A stretch of DNA of 9,154 nt from AP-15 sp036008325 (GTDB taxonomy: Bacteria > Pseudomonadota > Alphaproteobacteria > ATCC43930 > CGMCC-115725). The translations under genes and the position numbers were made by a program. Of the stretch, positions 6,203 to 9,154 are shown one piece after another. The stretch lies in the NCBI GenBank assembly GCA_036008325.1, contig DASYNW010000072.1:1-9154 (forward strand). Direction: 5' to 3'. Below the pieces are notes generated by a model that was given only the letters and a program-made list of their open reading frames with translations, was not told where the DNA came from and did not search any database. Numbering within the stretch: position 1 is the stretch's first letter; each line of letters begins with the position of its first letter.

Positions 6203-6287
6203 CTCGTCGTTCCCGCGAAAGCGGGAACCCAAGGGTCCCTGGTCCCTGCGGCTGCCCTGGACCCCCGCTTGCGCGGGGGCGATGGCA
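6203..6287. repeat. REP-like palindromic element between two LLM genes
   Basis: Two hairpins sit in one unit: GTTCCCGC (6209-6216), GAAA loop, GCGGGAAC (6221-6228); and CCCCCGC (6262-6268), TTGC loop, GCGGGGG (6273-6279). The outer arms are also roughly complementary. This 'TCGTTCCCGCGAAAGCGGGAACCC' type of unit is scattered in many copies in Rhizobiales and related genomes (from memory), commonly mistranslated into spurious N-terminal extensions, as occurs here for the downstream LLM frame. The 183-base gap holds nothing else recognisable except the downstream ribosome binding site. Confidence 0.75.
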
Positions 6288-6327
6288 ACTGTCGATTTGC
6301 CTCGCTCCCGGTCGGCCACCTGAACGG

Positions 6328-7362
6328 TCACTTGCCGGCGAGCGCCAGCGCCGCCGGTTGGTCGGCGAAAGCCGGCATGATCTCGCGGGCAAAGCGGCGG
6401 ATATTATCGCGCGAGCCGCCGAAATTGATGATCACGTATTCGACCCCGCCGGCGCGCAGCCTTTCGAGCTTGCGCACGATCTCGTCGGGAGTGCCGTATA
6501 GCGCGCTCTCGGCGCTTTCGTGCCGCGCCTCGGCTTCGTCCGCTATGAAGCGCGCCCGCTGTTCGCCGTCGGGCCGCTTTGCCAGCGCATTGATCCGCAT
6601 ATGCCCTTGATAGCGGCGCTCCAGCGCGGCCTCCTTATCTGCGGCATCCTTGGCGAAATGGATGGCGCGGGCAACCGCGACCTCCAGAGGATTGAAGCGT
6701 CGTCCGCGCGCCTCGACCTCGTCGCGGAATTGCCCGACCTGCTCGAGGATCTCCTCGGCGAGCGAATGCTGGCCCAACAGCATGTTGTAGCCGCGCTCGG
6801 CGACCTGGCGCACCGAATTGCGGCTGCCGGCGCCCATCCAGAACGGCGGGTGCGGCTTTTGCGCCGCTGGCGGCTCGACCACGATGTTGTCGTATTGCCA
6901 GTATTTGCCGCGATGCGAGAACGGCGTCTCCGAGACGAAGGCCTTGGTAATCACGTCGAGCGCTTCCTCGAAGCGCCCATCAGCCTCGTCCATATCGACG
7001 CAGAATCCGGCGAACTCATTCCAGCGATAACCCTTGCCCACGCCGAAATCGAGCCGCCCGCCGGAGAGGAGATCGAGGGTCGCCGCCTGCTCGGCCAGCA
7101 AGACCGGATTGTGCCAGGGCAACACCAACACCGCCGTCCCCAGCCGCAGATGGCGGGTGCGGGCTCCCAGCCAGGTCAACAGATTGAGGCTCGCCGACAC
7201 CTGGCCAAAGCCGGTGAAATGATGCTCGACCAGGAACGTGCTGTAATAGCCCAGCGCCTCGGCCTCGACATTGTTGTCGATGAAGTCGCGAAAGCCCTGG
7301 CTGCTGTCGGTGTCGGGACCGGCGCGCCGCGCCTGCGCACTGCCGAACAATCCGAATTTCAT
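6328..7362 (-). CDS. LLM class flavin-dependent oxidoreductase, LuxA-like subfamily
   Basis: 344 residues from ATG 7362, set by a perfect AGGAGGT at 7369-7375. The N-terminus MKFGLF and FLVEHHFTGFG (43-53) closely resemble the bacterial luciferase alpha subunit, whose EHHF contains the catalytic His44; the equivalent here is His47. Further family blocks are ARTRHLRLGTAVLVLPWHNP (66-85), LAEQAATLDLLSGGRLDFGV, KPHPPFWMGAGS, and near the C-terminus YGTPDEIVRKLERLRAGGVE. This is a flavin-dependent monooxygenase with an FMNH2-binding TIM barrel, cytoplasmic. It belongs to a different subfamily from its two flanking LLM genes. The start is 37 bases from the stop of the upstream LLM gene, so the two are very likely cotranscribed. 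Light emission is not implied, since no luxB or luxCDE is present. The substrate cannot be deduced. Confidence 0.94.
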   Translation of the reverse strand: MKFGLFGSAQARRAGPDTDSSQGFRDFIDNNVEAEALGYYSTFLVEHHFTGFGQVSASLNLLTWLGARTRHLRLGTAVLVLPWHNPVLLAEQAATLDLLSGGRLDFGVGKGYRWNEFAGFCVDMDEADGRFEEALDVITKAFVSETPFSHRGKYWQYDNIVVEPPAAQKPHPPFWMGAGSRNSVRQVAERGYNMLLGQHSLAEEILEQVGQFRDEVEARGRRFNPLEVAVARAIHFAKDAADKEAALERRYQGHMRINALAKRPDGEQRARFIADEAEARHESAESALYGTPDEIVRKLERLRAGGVEYVIINFGGSRDNIRRFAREIMPAFADQPAALALAGK

Positions 7363-7368
7363 GAACCG

Positions 7369-7375
7369 ACCTCCT
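7369..7375 (-). promoter_or_regulatory. Consensus Shine-Dalgarno of the LuxA-like LLM gene
   Basis: AGGAGGT on the - strand, six bases before ATG 7362, is the strongest ribosome binding site in the window and fixes the start. It suggests efficient translation of this second gene of the cassette. Confidence 0.7.
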
Positions 7376-7399
7376 GAAACTTAATTTGTCCTCGGCGCC

Positions 7400-8428
7400 T
7401 CAATGCAGCCGCGGCAGGACCTTTTCGCACAGCAGCTGCAACGAGCGGGTCATCGCCTCAGGCGCGATCAGCGCGCCGAAATTCAATTCGGCCAAAATGC
7501 CGTCGAGCCCCAATTCCTCGTGCAGCTGCAAGAGGCGATCGGCGACCCGCTCGGCGCTGCCGATGATGACCTTGTCGCGTTGCACTTCCTCGTAGGAAAT
7601 CGTGCGGATGGTTGCCGCCTCGGCCGCGCGGCGGCGGTTGGGGGCGCCTTCGAGCCTGGTGCTCAAGGTCCGGTAGCCGGACATGATGCTCTCCTCGGCC
7701 GCGTCGAATGCCTGGCGGTCGGTGTCGGCGATGTGCAGGGTCAGGCGCAGATAGACCTCGCCCTCGCCCGGATGGCCAGCCGCCCTATACGCCTTCCGGT
7801 AGGCGGCGAGGTCGGGCGCCAGCCCCGACAACGAGCCGCTGCGCACCGCGACAAAGATCGGATAGCCGGCCTCGCCCAATGAGGGAAACGTCTCCTCGCT
7901 GGCGGCGGCGACCCGGATCGGCGGGCCCGGCTTCTGGTAGGGTCGCGGCACCGCGCTCGCATTGTCGAAACGCCAGTATTTGCCCTCGTACGAAAACCGC
8001 TCCTGGGTCCATGCCTTCTTGACGATGTCGAGGGTTTCGAGAAACCGCTCCCGGCTTTCCGAATAAGGGACGCCGTAGGCCACATAGCTGCGCGGGTTGC
8101 CGCTGCGCCCGACCCCGAACAGCAGCCGGCCGTTGCTGATCTGGTCGACCGTCGCGGTCTCTTCGGCCAGCCGCAGCGGATGGCACAGCGGCAAGACCTG
8201 AACCCCGGTACCGATCTTGATCCGCTTGGTGCGGGCGGCGATGGCGCTCGCCACGGTCATCGGCGCGCTCATCACCGAGCGGCGCGCCTGCTGATGGATT
8301 TCGGCGAGCCAGATCGCGTCGAGCCCCCAGCGGTCGGCCGCCTCGATCTGATCGAGCGCCGCCGCGAACGCCGCTGCCTGGGTCTGATCCGGCCGGCAGT
8401 GGAATTCATGGTAGACGCCGACTTCCAT
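7400..8428 (-). CDS. LLM class flavin-dependent oxidoreductase (luciferase-like monooxygenase), paralogue B
   Basis: 342 residues from ATG 8428, preferred over an ATG 51 bases upstream because AAGGAG lies at 8437-8442 and MEVGVYHEF matches the start of paralogue A. It has the same blocks: RWGLDAIWLAEIH (33-45), ARTKRIKIGTGVQVLPLCHP, RLAEETATVDQIS, GRLLFGVGRSG, a GPPIRVAA motif and a C-terminal IIGSAERVADRL segment. It is a full-length TIM-barrel flavin-dependent monooxygenase. The LuxA-type EHH is EIH here (Ile44), as in paralogue A. It is the first gene of the LLM unit, directly opposite the LysR regulator, so its promoter should lie in the 154-base divergent spacer. Paralogues A and B flanking a third LLM enzyme suggest duplication followed by insertion or rearrangement. 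Confidence 0.94.
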   Translation of the reverse strand: MEVGVYHEFHCRPDQTQAAAFAAALDQIEAADRWGLDAIWLAEIHQQARRSVMSAPMTVASAIAARTKRIKIGTGVQVLPLCHPLRLAEETATVDQISNGRLLFGVGRSGNPRSYVAYGVPYSESRERFLETLDIVKKAWTQERFSYEGKYWRFDNASAVPRPYQKPGPPIRVAAASEETFPSLGEAGYPIFVAVRSGSLSGLAPDLAAYRKAYRAAGHPGEGEVYLRLTLHIADTDRQAFDAAEESIMSGYRTLSTRLEGAPNRRRAAEAATIRTISYEEVQRDKVIIGSAERVADRLLQLHEELGLDGILAELNFGALIAPEAMTRSLQLLCEKVLPRLH

Positions 8429-8503
8429 CACTCGCTCTCCTTTGTCTTGCGCAGAGGCTAGGTTCGTTCCGGTTATCAAGCAAATACCGATTTCCGATCA
8501 CGC

Positions 8504-8522
8504 TCATGCCGGTACAGCATGA
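8504..8522. promoter_or_regulatory. Candidate LysR-type operator (T-N11-A inverted repeat) in the divergent spacer
   Basis: TCATGC (8504-8509), seven bases, GCATGA (8517-8522) is a perfect 6-bp inverted repeat. The T at 8507 and A at 8519 are separated by eleven bases, the classical LysR-type box. It lies 61 bases before the LysR ATG and 76 bases upstream of the LLM ATG, the usual place for a shared autoregulatory and activator site. The rest of spacer 8429-8582 shows only weak -35/-10 candidates (TTGCTT, 17 bases, TAGCCT on the - strand). Confidence 0.55.
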
Positions 8523-8582
8523 CAAGGGCGCCGAAATTCCGATTGACCGGCGCCCCGGCCGGTGGGCGGAATCGCCGCCGCC

Positions 8583-9154
8583 ATGGAATTGCGCAGCCTT
8601 CACTACTTTGTCCGCATCGCCGAGCTCGGCAGCATCACCCGCGCCTCGGCCCATCTGCAGATCGCCCAGCCGGCCTTGACCCGGCACATCCAGCGGCTCG
8701 AGGACGAGCTCGACGCGGCCTTGTTCACCCGCGCCAACCGCGGCGTACGGCTGACCGAGGCCGGCCACAAGCTGCTCGACAGCGCTCAGCGCATCCTGCG
8801 CGACGTCGAGCGGGCCGGCGACGAGATCCGCGCGCACAAGGCGCATCCGAGCGGCAAGATCATCCTCGGCGTGACCCCGACCTCGTGCCCGATCGTGGTG
8901 CCCGAATTGTTCGCCCGGATGCGCGATCACTTTCCGATGGTCGAATTGAAGGTGGTTCACGCCGGCACGGTCCGGCTCGAGGAGTTCGTCGTCGACGGCC
9001 GCGTCGACCTGGCCTTGTTGGCCGAGATTTCGCGCAGCCGGCTGATCGCCTCGACCCGCCTCGCCGAAGAGGAGATGGTGCTGGTGACGCGTCCGGGGGC
9101 GCGCCCGCGCGGGGTGGTCTCGGCCGAGGAGCTGAACCGCACCCCGCTGATCCT
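8583..9154 (+). CDS. LysR-type transcriptional regulator, truncated by the window edge
   Basis: 190 residues are visible from ATG 8583, and the frame is still open at the right edge; the family is usually ~300 residues, so about 110 are missing. MELRSLHYFVRIAELGSITR at the N-terminus, then ASAHLQIAQPALTRHIQRLE (21-40), is the canonical LysR winged helix-turn-helix, followed by LFTRANRGVRLTEAG (48-61). A linker helix (to ~90) leads into the substrate-binding domain (GKIILGVTPTSC at 91-102, VDGRVDLALL at 137-146). A GTG at 8562 is in frame, but the ATG gives the family N-terminus; its ribosome binding site is weak. Divergent from three LLM oxidoreductase genes, it most likely controls them in response to the substrate or product of that pathway, probably through the inverted repeat at 8504-8522. 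The effector is unknown. Confidence 0.95.
   Translation, partial: MELRSLHYFVRIAELGSITRASAHLQIAQPALTRHIQRLEDELDAALFTRANRGVRLTEAGHKLLDSAQRILRDVERAGDEIRAHKAHPSGKIILGVTPTSCPIVVPELFARMRDHFPMVELKVVHAGTVRLEEFVVDGRVDLALLAEISRSRLIASTRLAEEEMVLVTRPGARPRGVVSAEELNRTPLI

Noticed and set aside
6145..6288. N-terminal extension of the third LLM frame to 6288
   Set aside because: The extra 48 residues are the translated palindromic repeat; a good ribosome binding site and family N-terminus place the start at 6144.
6328..7362. Bioluminescence operon, because of LuxA-like EHHF
   Set aside because: No luxB partner of clear type and no luxCDE aldehyde genes are present; the luciferase-like family is mostly non-luminous monooxygenases.
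1..9154. CRISPR array, tRNA/rRNA, insertion sequence or phage genes
   Set aside because: No direct-repeat/spacer pattern, cloverleaf, transposase motif or terminal inverted repeat pair was seen; the coding repeats at the left edge are protein repeats.

Overview
The window is GC-rich DNA from a Gram-negative bacterium, most likely an alphaproteobacterium of the Rhizobiales/Bradyrhizobium-Rhodopseudomonas type. This rests on codon use, on protein style (Sec signals, lipoproteins, an outer-membrane barrel) and on a short palindromic repeat of a kind common in those genomes. It is an inference from style; there is no rRNA or other taxonomic marker. Both edges cut genes.

Region 1 (1-4812) looks like a functional-amyloid secretion locus of the Fap type known from Pseudomonas (fapABCDEF). 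On the + strand it has, in order: the C-terminal 226 residues of a Ser/Thr/Asn/Gly-rich repetitive protein without cysteine (candidate fibre subunit, FapC/FapB-like in style); a strong stem-loop; a small secreted 124-aa protein; a periplasmic C39 cysteine peptidase with intact Gln64/Cys70/His154/Asp170 (FapD-like); a 234-aa probable lipoprotein; and a 117-aa exported or lipid-anchored protein. Facing them on the - strand is a large protein with a signal anchor, coiled coil, Pro/Ala/Gly linker and outer-membrane beta-barrel, the architecture of the Fap exporter FapF. The 124-aa and 234-aa proteins share an ungapped 27-residue C-terminal motif, with a looser version in the repetitive protein. 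The 234-aa protein also has a double-glycine site like those cut by C39 peptidases. Inferred scheme: subunits cross the inner membrane by Sec, the C39 enzyme trims one or more partners in the periplasm, and the barrel exports fibre components to the surface. Further genes probably lie left of position 1.

Region 2 (4813-5088) is a non-coding spacer with three small stem-loops, two of which compete for one arm.

Region 3 (5089-9154) is a metabolic cassette: three luciferase-like (LLM class) flavin-dependent oxidoreductases on the - strand, with a divergent LysR-type regulator on the + strand that runs off the right edge. The outer two LLM proteins are close paralogues. The middle one is a different subfamily that keeps the LuxA-like EHHF motif. 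A perfect T-N11-A inverted repeat in the divergent spacer is a good candidate regulator site. A palindromic repeat (about 6203-6287) separates the second and third LLM genes. The substrate cannot be read from the sequence.
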